Assembly: GCA_003056425.1 (NCBI GenBank)
Contig: PYVY01000004.1
Span: 1 to 64,000 of the forward strand
Length of the DNA stretch: 64,000 nt
Direction of reading: 5' to 3'
DNA from: Alteromonas indica
Lineage (GTDB): Bacteria; Pseudomonadota; Gammaproteobacteria; Enterobacterales; Alteromonadaceae
The notes beneath the pieces are model-generated. The model had not been told where the DNA came from. It saw only the letters and a list, made by a program, of their open reading frames with translations, and ran no database searches. The position numbers and the translations under genes were made by a program. Below, in pieces: positions 1-10,283 of this stretch (its first letter is position 1; every line of letters starts with the position of its first letter).

Positions 1-59
1 TGAGCATTACAACAATGTTCGGCCACATAGCTCACTAAATTATTTACCGCCTGTTGAGT

Positions 60-707
60 ATGCAAAACGGGCAGCATAATATGAAAAATCTCATCGAAGG
101 AGTGGTGCTAGTTCAGGGGAAAGGTCAAGATGCTTCATTACCTAAAGCAATTCCCATTCGGGCTGCTTTAGCTAGCTTTGCAAAAACTATCGGCTTTGAT
201 AATTATTCGGTTGCAATTCAATCTGAAGAGGAAGGTACTCAAACCGATCCAGCTATTGTTTTGTCTAATTTAAATCTTATAGATACTTCTCACGCTGAAT
301 GGAATCAAATAATGGAGATAAGGAAAGATGGAGACTCCAAGAAAAAACTTAAAAGGCTTAGGTTATTTGTTCATGAAAATTTCGAAGGTAAATCCATAGC
401 CTATATTGAGGATGATTTGTGCCGAAGATTAGATCAGTATGAACAAGCCTCAAGTAAATTTGGGTTCCAAAAAATCACATCCTCCTTATCTATGATACTT
501 GATGCAAAGTCGCTTCATGCTGCTGCTGGCGCAGGTTTGGCAGGTGCATTATTCGGTGGCCCCATAGTTGGCGGGGTCGCTGCGGCTTCAGTTGAGATAG
601 GAAAGATTGCAATAAATATTGCTGAAAAGCACCATGAAATGAAAGCATGGCAAGATGGGCATGACCTAGCATATATATTTAATGTTCAAAGAACATTGAA
701 TAAATGA
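60..707 (+). CDS. Hypothetical protein with C-terminal glycine-rich hydrophobic segment
   Basis: I do not recognise this 215-residue protein. The N-terminal two thirds are soluble-looking and charged, with a lysine-rich stretch near residue 95. Around residues 155-185 there is an Ala/Gly-rich run (AAGAGLAGALFGG then GGVAAASVEIG) that could form a membrane helix with GxxxG-like packing. Then comes a short His- and Lys-containing tail. An in-frame TTG at 54 is an alternative start; an in-frame stop at 36-38 limits the start further upstream. No strong ribosome binding site is visible. Codon use is more AT-rich than in the metA-metH genes that follow, and the gene stands alone before a region of inverted repeats. 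That would fit a horizontally acquired or integron-cassette gene, but this is inference. The ORF is intact; its function is unknown. Confidence 0.6.
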   Translation: MQNGQHNMKNLIEGVVLVQGKGQDASLPKAIPIRAALASFAKTIGFDNYSVAIQSEEEGTQTDPAIVLSNLNLIDTSHAEWNQIMEIRKDGDSKKKLKRLRLFVHENFEGKSIAYIEDDLCRRLDQYEQASSKFGFQKITSSLSMILDAKSLHAAAGAGLAGALFGGPIVGGVAAASVEIGKIAINIAEKHHEMKAWQDGHDLAYIFNVQRTLNK

Positions 708-732
708 GTCGCAATAATAAAGGGAAAGAAAG

Positions 733-920
733 TCCTAATAAGGCGGTCAACAAGCAGTTGGCTTCGCGAACCGCTGGGAAAATATTGGCGCGGCTCCGCC
801 ATTTTCGCGCCAATCCTCTGCACGTTACCTTAGCGTTGAAGGTCCGCTCCTTGTCTGTAGCGGACCACTAAGACTCAATTGAAGAAGGTCTGCTTAGCGC
901 CCACAACAGATCTTCAATGA
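733..920. repeat. Cluster of three inverted repeats, possible degenerate attC-like region
   Basis: Three stem-loop candidates follow each other downstream of the hypothetical gene. Arms at 784-792 and 806-814 (ATTGGCGCG/CGCGCCAAT) pair perfectly. Arms at 841-848 and 859-866 (GGTCCGCT/AGCGGACC) also pair perfectly. Imperfect arms lie at 879-892 and 907-917 (TTGAAGA...TCTTCAA). The stretch begins with CCTAATAAGGCGGTCAAC, which resembles the left end of attC recombination sites, and has TTAGCGTT at 829-836, vaguely like the right core. The right core is not a clean GTTRRRY, so attC identity is only a suggestion. None of the hairpins has a T-tract. Confidence 0.35.
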
Positions 921-1080
921 TGATAGCCTGATTACAGGGTCATACACTCGTGACTGCATATAGAAGGGTGTTACTAAGTGTCTTAATGATAAGGCTTGCA
1001 GACCGGTCTCACAGTTGCCGCTCATCTCTAATCTAATATTCTTGTGTCCCATAACAAACATCCACTAAATAATTTCATTT

Positions 1081-1096
1081 AGACGTCTAGACGTAA
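1081..1096. promoter_or_regulatory. MetJ operator (two adjacent met boxes) upstream of metA
   Basis: AGACGTCT at 1081-1088 is a perfect 8-bp met box and is followed directly by AGACGTAA at 1089-1096 (6 of 8). MetJ binds tandem 8-bp met boxes as co-operative dimers with S-adenosylmethionine as co-repressor. The site lies 65-80 bp before metA, so it should repress metA and, by read-through, the two metH genes when methionine is plentiful. I could not place the -35 and -10 elements confidently. Confidence 0.85.
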
Positions 1097-1160
1097 AGAT
1101 GTTGACCATCGGGTATGCATCAGCCAAAATAGGCTCACTACCGTCAGCCTTGGAGCCATT

Positions 1161-2099
1161 ATGCCGATTCGAATTCCCGAGCAACTCCCCGCCCAGGATG
1201 TCCTGCTAGGTGAGAATATCTTCACCATGGATAGCATGCGTGCAGCGAACCAGGACATTCGTCCGCTGGCCGTCGGTATACTGAATTTGATGCCGAATAA
1301 AATAGAGACCGAAGTTCAACTGTTGAGATTGCTCTCTAACACGCCATTGCAGATTGATGTAGATTTAATCCGCATTGATAACCAGGCCCCGAAAAATACG
1401 CCGCAGTCGCATATGGACTCGTTTTATCATGACTTTTCCAGTATTGCTTCCAAGCGTTACGATGGACTGATAGTGACCGGCGCCCCCTTAGCGCATTTGG
1501 AATACAGTGAAGTAAAATACTGGGATACCATGGCGAAAATTCTTGACTGGTCGGAACGTCATGTCCAGTCAACCCTGTATTTATGTTGGGCCGCGCATGC
1601 CGCCATGTATCACTTTTATCAGGTGGAACGGGTGCTGCGCCAGGAAAAAATATCGGGTGTGTTTGAACATGAAGTATTAGACCCGCACAACGAACTGATG
1701 CGCGGTTTTGACCCGTATTTTTATGCGCCGCACTCGCGCTATGGGCACATTACGGTGGATGAGTACAACCAGGTGCCGGGGTTAAGTGTTATTGCACGTT
1801 CAGCCGACGCCGGCGCCTATATCGTGTCATCCCAGGACAAGCGCAAAGTATTTGTTACCGGACATCCGGAATACGATCCTGAAACGCTTAACGACGAATA
1901 TTGTCGGGATGTTGAGTCAGGACAAGCGCCACAAGTGCCGGTTAACTATTATCCTGATGATAATCCGGCGAAAAATCCGTTAGTGCGCTGGCGCTCGCAT
2001 GGTAGCCTGCTGTTTACTAACTGGCTAAACTATTGTGTTTATCAAAATACGCCGTACGACTTAAATTTGCTCGCTAACGGCGCAAGCCCCAAGAGGTAA
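1161..2099 (+). CDS. metA: Homoserine O-acyltransferase (MetA/MetAS family)
   Basis: Activates homoserine by acylating its hydroxyl group from acyl-CoA, the first committed step of methionine synthesis, in the cytoplasm. The 312 residues match the usual family length. The catalytic cysteine is Cys142 (LCWAAHA) and the His-Glu pair is His235/Glu237 in GHPEYDP. Position 111, which in characterised enzymes separates succinyl-CoA users (Gly) from acetyl-CoA users (Glu), is Ala here (APLAHLEY), so the acyl donor cannot be read off safely. Two met boxes lie upstream, and the gene runs into the split methionine synthase: the next start is 3 bases after this stop, and its Shine-Dalgarno GAGG is inside the end of metA. 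The family assignment is firm; succinyl is the likelier donor by phylogeny. Confidence 0.95.
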   Translation: MPIRIPEQLPAQDVLLGENIFTMDSMRAANQDIRPLAVGILNLMPNKIETEVQLLRLLSNTPLQIDVDLIRIDNQAPKNTPQSHMDSFYHDFSSIASKRYDGLIVTGAPLAHLEYSEVKYWDTMAKILDWSERHVQSTLYLCWAAHAAMYHFYQVERVLRQEKISGVFEHEVLDPHNELMRGFDPYFYAPHSRYGHITVDEYNQVPGLSVIARSADAGAYIVSSQDKRKVFVTGHPEYDPETLNDEYCRDVESGQAPQVPVNYYPDDNPAKNPLVRWRSHGSLLFTNWLNYCVYQNTPYDLNLLANGASPKR

Positions 2100-2102
2100 T
2101 AC

Positions 2103-3158
2103 GTGAATTCCACCCGCACTCAACAGCTGTACGAGATTGCTAAACAGCGTATCTTAATTCTTGATGGTGCCATGGGCACCATGATTCAGGAGCACAAGCT
2201 TGAAGAAGCTGATTACCGTGGTGATGCTTATGCTAATTGGCATTGCGATGTAAAAGGAAATAACGATTTACTGGCGGTTACGCAACCGGATCTTATTTTT
2301 GATATTCACTGTGCCTACCTTGAGGCGGGCGCCGATATTATAGAAACCAATACATTCAACGCCACTACCATTGCAATGGCAGATTACGATATGCAAGCCC
2401 ATTCGCGCCAGATTAATCTTGACGCGGCACGGCTCGCCAAACGCGCTGCTGATCTTTACACGGCTAAAACACCTGATAAACCGCGCTATGTAGCCGGTGT
2501 GTTAGGGCCCACTAACCGAACAGCTTCCATATCGCCGGATGTTAACGATCCGGGAAAACGTAATGTCACGTTTGACCAGCTGGTCGAAGCCTACATCGAG
2601 TCGTGCGAAGCGCTAATTGAAGGCGGTTCGGATATTATTCTTATCGAAACTATTTTTGATACGCTAAACGCGAAAGCGGCAGTATTTGCAGTGGAAACGG
2701 TATTTGATAAGCAAGGCTACACTCTACCAGTAATGGTATCCGGCACCATCACCGATGCCTCGGGGCGCACCTTGTCTGGCCAGACCGCCGAAGCCTTTTA
2801 CTATTCGCTGCGCCATGTCAGCCCGTTTTCGTTTGGCTTAAACTGCGCGCTGGGGCCGGATTTGCTCCGCCAGTACGTGGTTGAAGTGGCGGCCGTGTCC
2901 GAATGCTTGGTGTCGGCTCACCCTAATGCCGGCTTGCCCAACGAGTTTGGCGAATACGACATGGACGCTGATGAAATGGCAGCGCATATTGGCGAGTGGG
3001 CGCAGGCCGGGCTGGTGAATATCGTTGGCGGTTGTTGCGGGAGTACGCCAGCCCACATACGTGCACTGGCCAAAGCAGTAGAAAACGCCGCGCCACGGGC
3101 GATTCCTGAGATTGAAGTAAAAATGCGTTTGTCGGGTTTAGAACCCTTCGTGCATTAA
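2103..3158 (+). CDS. metH: Methionine synthase homocysteine-binding module (MetH N-terminal part as a separate gene)
   Basis: Encodes only the first module of cobalamin-dependent methionine synthase, the Zn2+ barrel that binds and activates homocysteine. The zinc ligands are present: Cys248 in GLNCALG and Cys311-Cys312 in VGGCCGS, at nearly the same numbers as in the single-chain enzyme. The opening [12 protein letters not shown] is the usual barrel start. The chain ends at LSGLEPFVH, exactly at the linker where the E. coli protein continues into the folate module. Start is GTG with GAGG seven bases before it. The rest of the enzyme is encoded 9 bases downstream, so this is a gene split at a domain boundary and not a truncation. 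The two products must presumably work together. Confidence 0.93.
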   Translation: MNSTRTQQLYEIAKQRILILDGAMGTMIQEHKLEEADYRGDAYANWHCDVKGNNDLLAVTQPDLIFDIHCAYLEAGADIIETNTFNATTIAMADYDMQAHSRQINLDAARLAKRAADLYTAKTPDKPRYVAGVLGPTNRTASISPDVNDPGKRNVTFDQLVEAYIESCEALIEGGSDIILIETIFDTLNAKAAVFAVETVFDKQGYTLPVMVSGTITDASGRTLSGQTAEAFYYSLRHVSPFSFGLNCALGPDLLRQYVVEVAAVSECLVSAHPNAGLPNEFGEYDMDADEMAAHIGEWAQAGLVNIVGGCCGSTPAHIRALAKAVENAAPRAIPEIEVKMRLSGLEPFVH

Positions 3159-3167
3159 GGTGATGTT

Positions 3168-5792
3168 ATGAGCGCAGATATTGCAACATTTATTAATATT
3201 GGTGAGCGTACGAATGTCACCGGCTCGGCCCGTTTTAAACGGTTGATTCTGGATGGTGAATACGAAACGGCGCTGGATGTGGCGCGTCAGCAGGTAGAAA
3301 ACGGCGCGCAAATTATCGATATCAACATGGACGAAGCCATGTTGGATTCGGTAGAGGCAATGCGGACGTTTATTAACCTGATTGCTTCTGAGCCCGATAT
3401 TAGCCGGGTGCCCATTATGATTGACTCATCAAAATGGGAAGTGATTGAAACCGGCTTAAAGTGTGTACAGGGTAAGGCGATTGTTAATTCAATTAGCCTG
3501 AAAGAAGGCGAAGAGCAATTTTTGCATCAGGCCAGGCTGATTAAACGCTATGGTGCGGCTACCGTGGTTATGGCCTTTGATGAAACCGGCCAGGCAGATA
3601 CACAGACCCGAAAAATTGAAATTTGTCAGCGCAGCTATAAGTTGCTGACCGAGAAAATTGGTTTTGCCCCCGAAGACATTATCTTTGACCCTAACATCTT
3701 CGCTGTGGCCACCGGCATTGAAGAGCATAATAACTATGCGGTGGACTTCATCGAAGCCACGCGGGAGATCAAGCGTACCTGCCCGCATGTCCATATCTCG
3801 GGCGGCCTATCGAATATTTCGTTTTCTTTTCGGGGAAATAACCCGGTACGCGAGGCGATGCACTCGGTATTTTTATATTATGCTATTCGTGCCGGTATGA
3901 ATATGGCGATTGTCAATGCCGGGCAGCTTGAAGTATATGATGCAATTCCCGATGAGCTACGCAACGCTGTAGAAGACGTTATTTTGAATCGTCGCGCCGA
4001 TGCGACCGAACGGCTGCTGGATATTGCACCAAAGTATCAGGGTGATGGTAAGGCCGCTGCACAGGAAGATTTGAGCTGGCGGGAAGCGCCGGTGACTAAA
4101 CGTCTGGAATACGCGTTGGTAAAAGGTATCACCGATTATATTATTGATGATACCGAAGAGGCCAGGCTGGAAGCTGAACGCCCACTGCATGTTATTGAAG
4201 GCCCGTTGATGGACGGTATGAACGTAGTGGGGGATTTATTTGGTGAAGGCAAAATGTTTTTGCCTCAGGTGGTGAAGTCGGCGCGGGTAATGAAAAAAGC
4301 CGTGGCGCACTTACAGCCTTATATTGAAGCAGAGAAAGACGGCGTTAAAAGCAGTAACGGTAAAATACTCATGGCTACCGTAAAAGGCGATGTGCACGAT
4401 ATCGGTAAAAACATCGTGGGTGTGGTACTGCAATGTAATAACTTTGAAGTGATTGATATGGGCGTTATGGTACCGTGCGAGACCATATTGAAAACCGCCC
4501 GTGACGAAAACGTTGATATGATTGGCTTGTCCGGGCTTATCACGCCCTCATTGGATGAAATGGTCCACGTTGCCAAAGAAATGGAACGTCAGGGGTTTGA
4601 TATGCCCCTACTGATTGGTGGTGCCACCACCTCTAAAGCCCATACTGCTGTAAAGATTGAACAAAATTACCATGGCCCGGTGGCTTATGTCCCCAATGCC
4701 AGCCGTGCCGTCGGCGTATGTCAAAAGCTGATCAGCGCCACAGCCAGGCCGATTTTCGCCCAGGCCCTGAGTGAAGAATATGAAACGGTGCGGGCTCAGC
4801 ATGCACGCAAAAAACCTCGCAGTAAGCCAGTAACGCTGGAGCAGGCCAGGGCAAACGCTGCGCAGCCTGACTTTTCACAAGGTATTGTGGCGCCCCAACA
4901 GCTTGGCGTTACGCCAGTAAGCGCAGACTTATCAACACTACGTGAGTATATTGATTGGACGCCGTTCTTTTTGACCTGGTCGCTGGCCGGCAAATACCCC
5001 CGTATTTTAGATGACGAGGTCATTGGCGAACAGGCCCGCGAATTACTTAGCGACGCCAACGCCATGCTGGATAATGTTATTGCCAATGCCAGTCTGCAAG
5101 CGAAAGGAGTCATTGGTTTATTTGCTGCCAACCGGGTCAACGACGACATAGAAATTTACGCCGATACACAGCGCGAAGCGCTTTTAGGAACCGCCCATCA
5201 TCTGCGTCAGCAAACATTAAAAGATAACCATCCTAATTACTGTCTGGCTGATTTTGTCGCACCAAAATCCTCTGGCATAGAAGATTACGTTGGTGCATTT
5301 GCCGTGACCGCCGGTATTGGCGAAGACGACCTGGCCGAGCAATTTATCCAGGCAGGCGACGATTACAATGCGATTATGGTAAAAGCCGTAGCCGACCGGT
5401 TAGCCGAAGCCTTTGCTGAGTACCTGCATGAACAGGTACGTAAAGAATACTGGGGATATGCGAAGGACGAAGCATTAAGTAATGAGGCGTTGATTCGCGA
5501 AAAGTATCAGGGTATTCGCCCGGCACCGGGCTATGCAGCATGTCCAGAGCATACCGAAAAGCAGCTAATCTGGGATTTGCTGGAAGTAGAAAAGCACACC
5601 GGTATGAAACTAACAGAGAGCTATGCGATGTGGCCTGGCGCGGCGGTATCTGGCTGGTATTTTGCCCACCCGCAGGCACGTTATTTCGCGGTGGCTAAAA
5701 TTCAGCAAGACCAATTGGCGGACTACGCGCAACGTAAGCAGTGGGATATGGCGATGGCAACCAAGTGGCTGGCGCCGAACCTGCATGACTAA
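3168..5792 (+). CDS. metH: Methionine synthase folate, cobalamin and reactivation modules (MetH C-terminal part)
   Basis: Supplies the remaining modules of methionine synthase: the pterin (methyl-tetrahydrofolate) barrel starting at [14 protein letters not shown], a cobalamin-binding cap and Rossmann domain, and the AdoMet reactivation domain. The B12 ligand motif [11 protein letters not shown] is at about residues 408-418 with His410 as lower axial ligand. The reactivation signature [15 protein letters not shown] is near residue 784. The protein has 874 residues; together with the upstream 351-residue gene this equals a normal MetH of about 1225. It has its own start, ATG preceded by AAGGTGATGTT, so it is translated independently. 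The last 8 bases overlap the following methyltransferase start. Confidence 0.95.
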   Translation: MSADIATFINIGERTNVTGSARFKRLILDGEYETALDVARQQVENGAQIIDINMDEAMLDSVEAMRTFINLIASEPDISRVPIMIDSSKWEVIETGLKCVQGKAIVNSISLKEGEEQFLHQARLIKRYGAATVVMAFDETGQADTQTRKIEICQRSYKLLTEKIGFAPEDIIFDPNIFAVATGIEEHNNYAVDFIEATREIKRTCPHVHISGGLSNISFSFRGNNPVREAMHSVFLYYAIRAGMNMAIVNAGQLEVYDAIPDELRNAVEDVILNRRADATERLLDIAPKYQGDGKAAAQEDLSWREAPVTKRLEYALVKGITDYIIDDTEEARLEAERPLHVIEGPLMDGMNVVGDLFGEGKMFLPQVVKSARVMKKAVAHLQPYIEAEKDGVKSSNGKILMATVKGDVHDIGKNIVGVVLQCNNFEVIDMGVMVPCETILKTARDENVDMIGLSGLITPSLDEMVHVAKEMERQGFDMPLLIGGATTSKAHTAVKIEQNYHGPVAYVPNASRAVGVCQKLISATARPIFAQALSEEYETVRAQHARKKPRSKPVTLEQARANAAQPDFSQGIVAPQQLGVTPVSADLSTLREYIDWTPFFLTWSLAGKYPRILDDEVIGEQARELLSDANAMLDNVIANASLQAKGVIGLFAANRVNDDIEIYADTQREALLGTAHHLRQQTLKDNHPNYCLADFVAPKSSGIEDYVGAFAVTAGIGEDDLAEQFIQAGDDYNAIMVKAVADRLAEAFAEYLHEQVRKEYWGYAKDEALSNEALIREKYQGIRPAPGYAACPEHTEKQLIWDLLEVEKHTGMKLTESYAMWPGAAVSGWYFAHPQARYFAVAKIQQDQLADYAQRKQWDMAMATKWLAPNLHD

Positions 5793-6378
5793 ACCGTTTA
5801 GCCAGGCATGCGAAAATAACCGCCAGCCCATACTGGCGGTTTTACAGTACGCGTTTGCCCAAAGCCGGCGGTTACTGGAGATCGGCAGTGGCACCGGACA
5901 GCATGCAGTATATTTCGCTAAGCATTTACCCCACTTGCAGTGGCATACCAGCGATCAGGTGCAATATCATGCTGGCATCAATCAATGGCTTGAGGACGAA
6001 CCAGCAAGCAACCTGCATCCTCCCATCACCTATCAGGTAGGCCAAGATGCCTTTCCCATAAGTACCGTAGATGCTGTATTTACCGCTAATACAGCACATA
6101 TTATGCAACCGCAGGAAGTGGCGATGATGATGTGTCAGGTTGCACAGGCCTTACCCCAGCGCGGGATGTTCTGCCAATATGGGCCATTTATTCAGCAGGG
6201 CCAGTTCAGCAGCCAAAGCAATCATGACTTCCATCACAAACTAATAGCCCAAGGCTATGGCGGCTATCAGGACATCGCCACTTTGCAGCAATGGGCTCCC
6301 CATTTACGGTTACGAAACGTGCATACTATGCCGGCCAACAATTTATTGCTGGAATGGGACAAGAGCTCGTCCAGTTAA
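5785..6378 (+). CDS. DUF938 family SAM-dependent methyltransferase-like protein
   Basis: A 197-residue class I methyltransferase fold of the DUF938 group. The SAM-binding glycine motif is near the N-terminus ([18 protein letters not shown]), followed by an acidic strand end and a later [13 protein letters not shown] segment typical of the family. The true start is taken as the ATG at 5785, which overlaps the metH stop by 8 bases (ATGACTAA); the longer frame upstream lies inside metH and is not used. The substrate is unknown. Translational coupling to metH, whose product feeds SAM synthesis, suggests membership of the methionine operon but does not define a role. Confidence 0.85.
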   Translation: MTKPFSQACENNRQPILAVLQYAFAQSRRLLEIGSGTGQHAVYFAKHLPHLQWHTSDQVQYHAGINQWLEDEPASNLHPPITYQVGQDAFPISTVDAVFTANTAHIMQPQEVAMMMCQVAQALPQRGMFCQYGPFIQQGQFSSQSNHDFHHKLIAQGYGGYQDIATLQQWAPHLRLRNVHTMPANNLLLEWDKSSSS

Positions 6379-6535
6379 ATACACTACCGGGCTTGGCGAT
6401 AAACACGCTGGCAGCCATCAACGTGGCTGCTCTCATCTTTAGGGTTTTTATGGTTTAACACAAAGTTAACAAAGCACGTGTTAAATCAAATACCTACGTG
6501 TCTTTAATACTGATTATGTCCTAGCGTAATTATAC

Positions 6536-6562
6536 TAAAGTATGGCTTCTTACTGTCGTTAA
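6536..6562 (+). promoter_or_regulatory. Sigma-28 (FliA) type promoter for the chemoreceptor
   Basis: TAAAGTAT at 6536-6543, an 11-base spacer and GTCGTTAA at 6555-6562 match the flagellar sigma-28 consensus (TAAAGTTT-N11-GCCGATAA) at 7/8 and 6/8 positions with exact spacing. It lies about 30 bases before the chemoreceptor start, as expected for a class III motility promoter. Recognised by eye only. Confidence 0.65.
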
Positions 6563-6592
6563 AGTATCACGGAAGAAGTTGGGTATAATAAT

Positions 6593-8614
6593 ATGAAGTC
6601 ACTATCCCTGCGCAAAAAGTTCATGCTGGTAATGGGTAGCAGTATTGCCGGAATCCTTATCCTTACCGCAATTGCTACCGTTAATTATGTCGGTAATGCG
6701 GCGCGTCAAAGCGTAGAAAACGACCTGACCGGGCGGGTAATGTTAGAGGCTGAAAAAGTAGAAGGATTTTTCGCCCGTTACGGTGAGGTAGCCCGAACCT
6801 TTTTGGCCAACCCGTTTGTAATCGACTTTTTCGCTGGTCATCGCGAGCGCGGGGCACCCGATGAAATGCTGCCCGATGCCCCGCGCATATATAAGATGTT
6901 TTCCGCTATCAGCCAGGCCGATAAGAATATTAAATCCGCCTTTTTCGGTTCCGCTGCCACGGGCGAATATTTTTATGAAGCAGGCCGGGTAGGGGTCGAT
7001 ACCACAGGGCCGGATGCAGGTAATCCAGCGCGCGGTTACTTTGCAGATAAGCGCCCCTGGTTTACCGATGCGGTTACTGCCGACACTCTGTATGTAACCA
7101 AGCCTGCAATCGACTCTCAGGATGGCAGCGTATCGGCGGTGGTGCAGTCGCCGGTTTATCAACAAGGTAAACTGCTAGGAGTGGGCGGTATTGATATTCT
7201 GATTAGTACATTAGGGGATGTCCTAGGTAGCGTGAAGTATCAAGGGCAGGGCACTGCGTTTTTACTTGATGCGGACCAAAACCTGGTGTATTTCCCGGCT
7301 ACCGACAAGAGCTTAGCTTTGCATACCCCTCTGGCCCAGTTGGATAATGAGTTTTCTGACAGTGAAGGCTTTACTGCTTTAGCGCGCACGATGGCCCGCC
7401 AGCCTGGTGGAATGCAGACTGTTACGTGGCGTTCTCAACCTTATATTGCGGTTTACAAACGGGTCTCGCCCGCCTCCTTGGAAATGGATTGGAGCATGGG
7501 TTTGCTAGTGCCTGCATCTTTGGTAACCGAACCGGTTGAACAGACCTTAGTGGCGGCTATTGCCGTGGCAGTGTTGATCATAATCCTGGTGCTTATCATT
7601 ACCTATGTCGCGGGTAGCGCCATTGTCTCGCCGATTGTAAAAATGAAAACCGCCATGGCTGATATAGCCCGGGGCGATGGTGACCTGACCCAACGACTTG
7701 AGGTCAACAACGATGACGAACTGGGCCAGCTGGCCGGCGAATTTAACCGTTTTACCGATAAGTTACGCGACCTGCTGCGCCAGACGGCAGCCAATACCGA
7801 TGCGGTAGCTGCGGCCGCTCAGCAGTTAAAAGCGGTTTCTGAAGATACCAGTCAGGAAATAAGCCAGGAGCGCGATCAGGTGGATAACGTATCCTCGGCG
7901 GTGACCCAGATGGCCGCCACCGTAGCCGAGATATCTGCCAACGCAGCTCAGTCGAGTGCTGCGGCGACGGTCGCAGATGAGCAGGTACGCAGTGGTACAG
8001 CGCAAGCGCAGTTAACTATGAGCGAAATTGCTTCACTTGCCGGGGCTATTGATCAAGCGGTGAACATTGTCAAAGAACTTGCAGCAGAGTCGGATAATAT
8101 TGGCGCCGTGATTGATGTGATTAACAGCATTGCAGAACAAACTAATTTACTGGCGTTGAACGCGGCGATTGAGGCCGCGCGCGCTGGCGATCAGGGCCGC
8201 GGGTTTGCAGTAGTGGCTGATGAAGTTCGCTCGTTGGCCAGTCGTACCCAACATTCTACAGATGACATACGCCGAATGGTGGAACGCTTGCAAAGTATGG
8301 CCGGGCAAACCGATACGGCTATGCGCGATGGCCAGGGCAGGTCGGAACGCAGTGTTGAAAAAACCGCGTCAGTGGTGGCCACTTTGGAACAAATCAGCCG
8401 GTCCATCAGTACGGTGCAGGCACAAAGCGGACACATCGCTCACGCGACAGAACAACAAACCGTGGTGGCTGAAGATATCAACCGGTCGCTGGTAACCATT
8501 ACCGGTTTAAGCGACCGAACCAGTCAACACGCCTTTGAGCTCGCCGCTCAGGCTACGCAATTAAATAACGTAGCTGAAGAATTACAGCAGGTGGTTAATC
8601 AGTTTCGGATTTAA
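6593..8614 (+). CDS. Methyl-accepting chemotaxis protein with dCache-like sensor
   Basis: A 673-residue inner-membrane chemoreceptor. An N-terminal helix (about 10-30, [19 protein letters not shown]) leads into a large periplasmic region of about 280 residues that looks like a double Cache sensor, with [12 protein letters not shown] and GVGGIDILI segments. A second helix at about 320-345 ([21 protein letters not shown]) is followed by a HAMP domain and a long cytoplasmic coiled coil. The signalling tip is present near residue 515 ([18 protein letters not shown] then [12 protein letters not shown]). The ligand cannot be predicted; Cache sensors of this kind often bind amino acids or organic acids. 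The 3' end overlaps the convergent metR by 20 bases. Confidence 0.93.
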   Translation: MKSLSLRKKFMLVMGSSIAGILILTAIATVNYVGNAARQSVENDLTGRVMLEAEKVEGFFARYGEVARTFLANPFVIDFFAGHRERGAPDEMLPDAPRIYKMFSAISQADKNIKSAFFGSAATGEYFYEAGRVGVDTTGPDAGNPARGYFADKRPWFTDAVTADTLYVTKPAIDSQDGSVSAVVQSPVYQQGKLLGVGGIDILISTLGDVLGSVKYQGQGTAFLLDADQNLVYFPATDKSLALHTPLAQLDNEFSDSEGFTALARTMARQPGGMQTVTWRSQPYIAVYKRVSPASLEMDWSMGLLVPASLVTEPVEQTLVAAIAVAVLIIILVLIITYVAGSAIVSPIVKMKTAMADIARGDGDLTQRLEVNNDDELGQLAGEFNRFTDKLRDLLRQTAANTDAVAAAAQQLKAVSEDTSQEISQERDQVDNVSSAVTQMAATVAEISANAAQSSAAATVADEQVRSGTAQAQLTMSEIASLAGAIDQAVNIVKELAAESDNIGAVIDVINSIAEQTNLLALNAAIEAARAGDQGRGFAVVADEVRSLASRTQHSTDDIRRMVERLQSMAGQTDTAMRDGQGRSERSVEKTASVVATLEQISRSISTVQAQSGHIAHATEQQTVVAEDINRSLVTITGLSDRTSQHAFELAAQATQLNNVAEELQQVVNQFRI

Positions 8615-9509
8615 CCGCGCCGGTTCGCCCCAGAGACTCGGCCATATCAATAAACGCCTGAAAATAGCCGCCAGGCGTTTCTTCTTTGCGATAGCCAAGA
8701 TGCAGTGCTTTATGGATGCCGCGAGCACCTAATTTAATTTGGCATAAGCCAAGAGCATCGGCGTATTCACTGACCAGCCAGTCGGGCAGGGCGGCTACGC
8801 CCCGGCCAGCGCTTACCATTTGCAACAAAATTTCCGTCGTTTCGATGGTTTTGTGGCGTTTAACCGACCCCCCCGCTGGCGTTAAAAACTGGTTGAAAAT
8901 ATCCAGTCGCGAAGGTTCAACCGGGTAGGTTATTAACACTTCATTGGCTAAGTCACCGGCCTCAATCATGGGTTTACCGGCCAAAGGATGATGCGATGCT
9001 ACGGTAAGGACCTGTTCATAGTGGAACACTGGTATGTAAGTGAGTGCGTCTAAAAATAAAGGATCGGGGGTTAGCAGTAAGTCTATTTCGTAGCCGTGAA
9101 GGGCATGCAGCCCGCCAAATTTAAATGCTTGGCGAACATCGACATCGACCTGCGGGTAGGCCAGCAGGAACGGCTCAACCACTTTAAGTAGCCATTGATA
9201 ACAAGGATGGCACTCCATTCCAATACGTAATACGCCCTGTTTCCCCTGGGCTATTTGATGAACCTGCATTTCGGTATGATCAAACTGGGGCAATACCCGC
9301 TGCGCCAGCGCTAACACTGCCTCGCCGGCTTGGGTGAGGCGCAGAGTACGGCCATTTTTTTGCCATAACTCGGTGCCTAGCTGGCTTTCCAGTCGTTTTA
9401 TGGCGTGGCTAAGCGCCGACTGGGTTAAATGTAGCGCATCGGCGGCGCCGGTGAGGCTGCCATGGCGTTCAATTTGCATAATAATGCGTAAGTGTTGGCG
9501 TTCAATCAT
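8595..9509 (-). CDS. metR: LysR-family regulator, MetR type
   Basis: A 304-residue LysR regulator. The N-terminal winged helix-turn-helix ([24 protein letters not shown]) is followed by the effector domain. The sequence follows MetR closely: it starts MIERQHL, has the [13 protein letters not shown] segment (MetR: RIAIECHSCIQWL), LLTPDP, and [14 protein letters not shown] with FLTPAGG. MetR activates methionine synthesis genes with homocysteine as co-effector. It sits 2.8 kb downstream of the metA-metH operon on the opposite strand, which fits regulation of that operon. Start chosen at the first ATG; the ribosome binding site is weak. I saw no convincing TGAA-N5-TTCA operator before metA. Confidence 0.85.
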   Translation of the reverse strand: MIERQHLRIIMQIERHGSLTGAADALHLTQSALSHAIKRLESQLGTELWQKNGRTLRLTQAGEAVLALAQRVLPQFDHTEMQVHQIAQGKQGVLRIGMECHPCYQWLLKVVEPFLLAYPQVDVDVRQAFKFGGLHALHGYEIDLLLTPDPLFLDALTYIPVFHYEQVLTVASHHPLAGKPMIEAGDLANEVLITYPVEPSRLDIFNQFLTPAGGSVKRHKTIETTEILLQMVSAGRGVAALPDWLVSEYADALGLCQIKLGARGIHKALHLGYRKEETPGGYFQAFIDMAESLGRTGAVKSETD

Positions 9510-9794
9510 CTTTATGAGTTTTTGTCATGCTTTAACCTGAATATACCACCACCGTCTCATAGATGACATGGCAGCCAGGTGCTGAGGGCCATCAATTCGA
9601 GGCAGAAAGCTTAATTACATTATTTTGCGCTGTATTGACGCTGCTGTGCTTGCGAGAGAGCTGCCGATAGTGGCTGGCTGATTTCGCTGTTGCCCTTCGC
9701 CATTCATCCGGCAGGCCGCTCCACTCACCCGGGGGTTAGAATAGGGTATGCCGGTAATAGCACCCAGGATAAACAGCGCTATGGTTTGAGCCCC

Positions 9795-10283
9795 CGGGCC
9801 TGGAGATTATGCCTAGGCGGCGCCACTCCCATGTTAGCCAAGCGGTGGGGGCTGGCCGCTCTATACGTTGGTGGATGACTCAGTGACCGTTACCGCGTCG
9901 CTAAGACGCTGACGCATAATGTCGCACATAACAGCGGAAAGCTCGCGGGAAAAGGCGCGGGCCTGGAGATGATGCCAAGGCGGTGCCACTCCCATGTTAG
10001 CCACGCGGTGGGGGATGGCCGCTCTATACGTTGGTGGATGACTCAGTGACCGTTACCGCATCGCTAAGACGCTGGCGTATAATGTCGCGCATAACAGTGC
10101 AAAGCTCGCGGAAAAAGGCCCGGGCCTGGAGATTATGCCAAGGCGGCGCCACTCCCATGTTAGCCACGCGGTGGGGGATGGCCGCTCTATACATTGCTGG
10201 ATGACTCAGTGACCGTTACCGCGTCGCTAAGACGCTGGCGTATAATGTCGCGCATAACAGCGGAAAGCTCGCGGAAAAAAGCC
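9795..10283. repeat. Three tandem 163-bp repeats containing copies of the 3' end of the adjacent LysR gene
   Basis: Units are 9795-9957, 9958-10120 and 10121-10283. Each begins CGGGCCTGGAGAT, and the spacing is exactly 163 bases. About 97 bp of each unit is the last part of the LysR coding sequence and about 66 bp is its downstream flank. The third unit merges into the intact gene, and CGGGCC recurs once more at 10284-10289 inside it. The copies differ at only a few positions, and the first two carry gene-end remnants with no upstream part. The shared 6-base CGGGCC at all boundaries suggests duplication through short homology. 163 is not a multiple of 3, so the array is not an extended reading frame. 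Confidence 0.93.

Noticed and set aside
3150..3175. MetH interrupted by a frameshift or premature stop (pseudogene)
   Set aside because: Both parts end and begin exactly at a domain linker, each with a start codon and ribosome binding site, and all catalytic residues are present.
9690..9878. 62-residue frame at the left edge of the 163-bp array
   Set aside because: It lies mainly in repeat and spacer DNA and has no coding signature.
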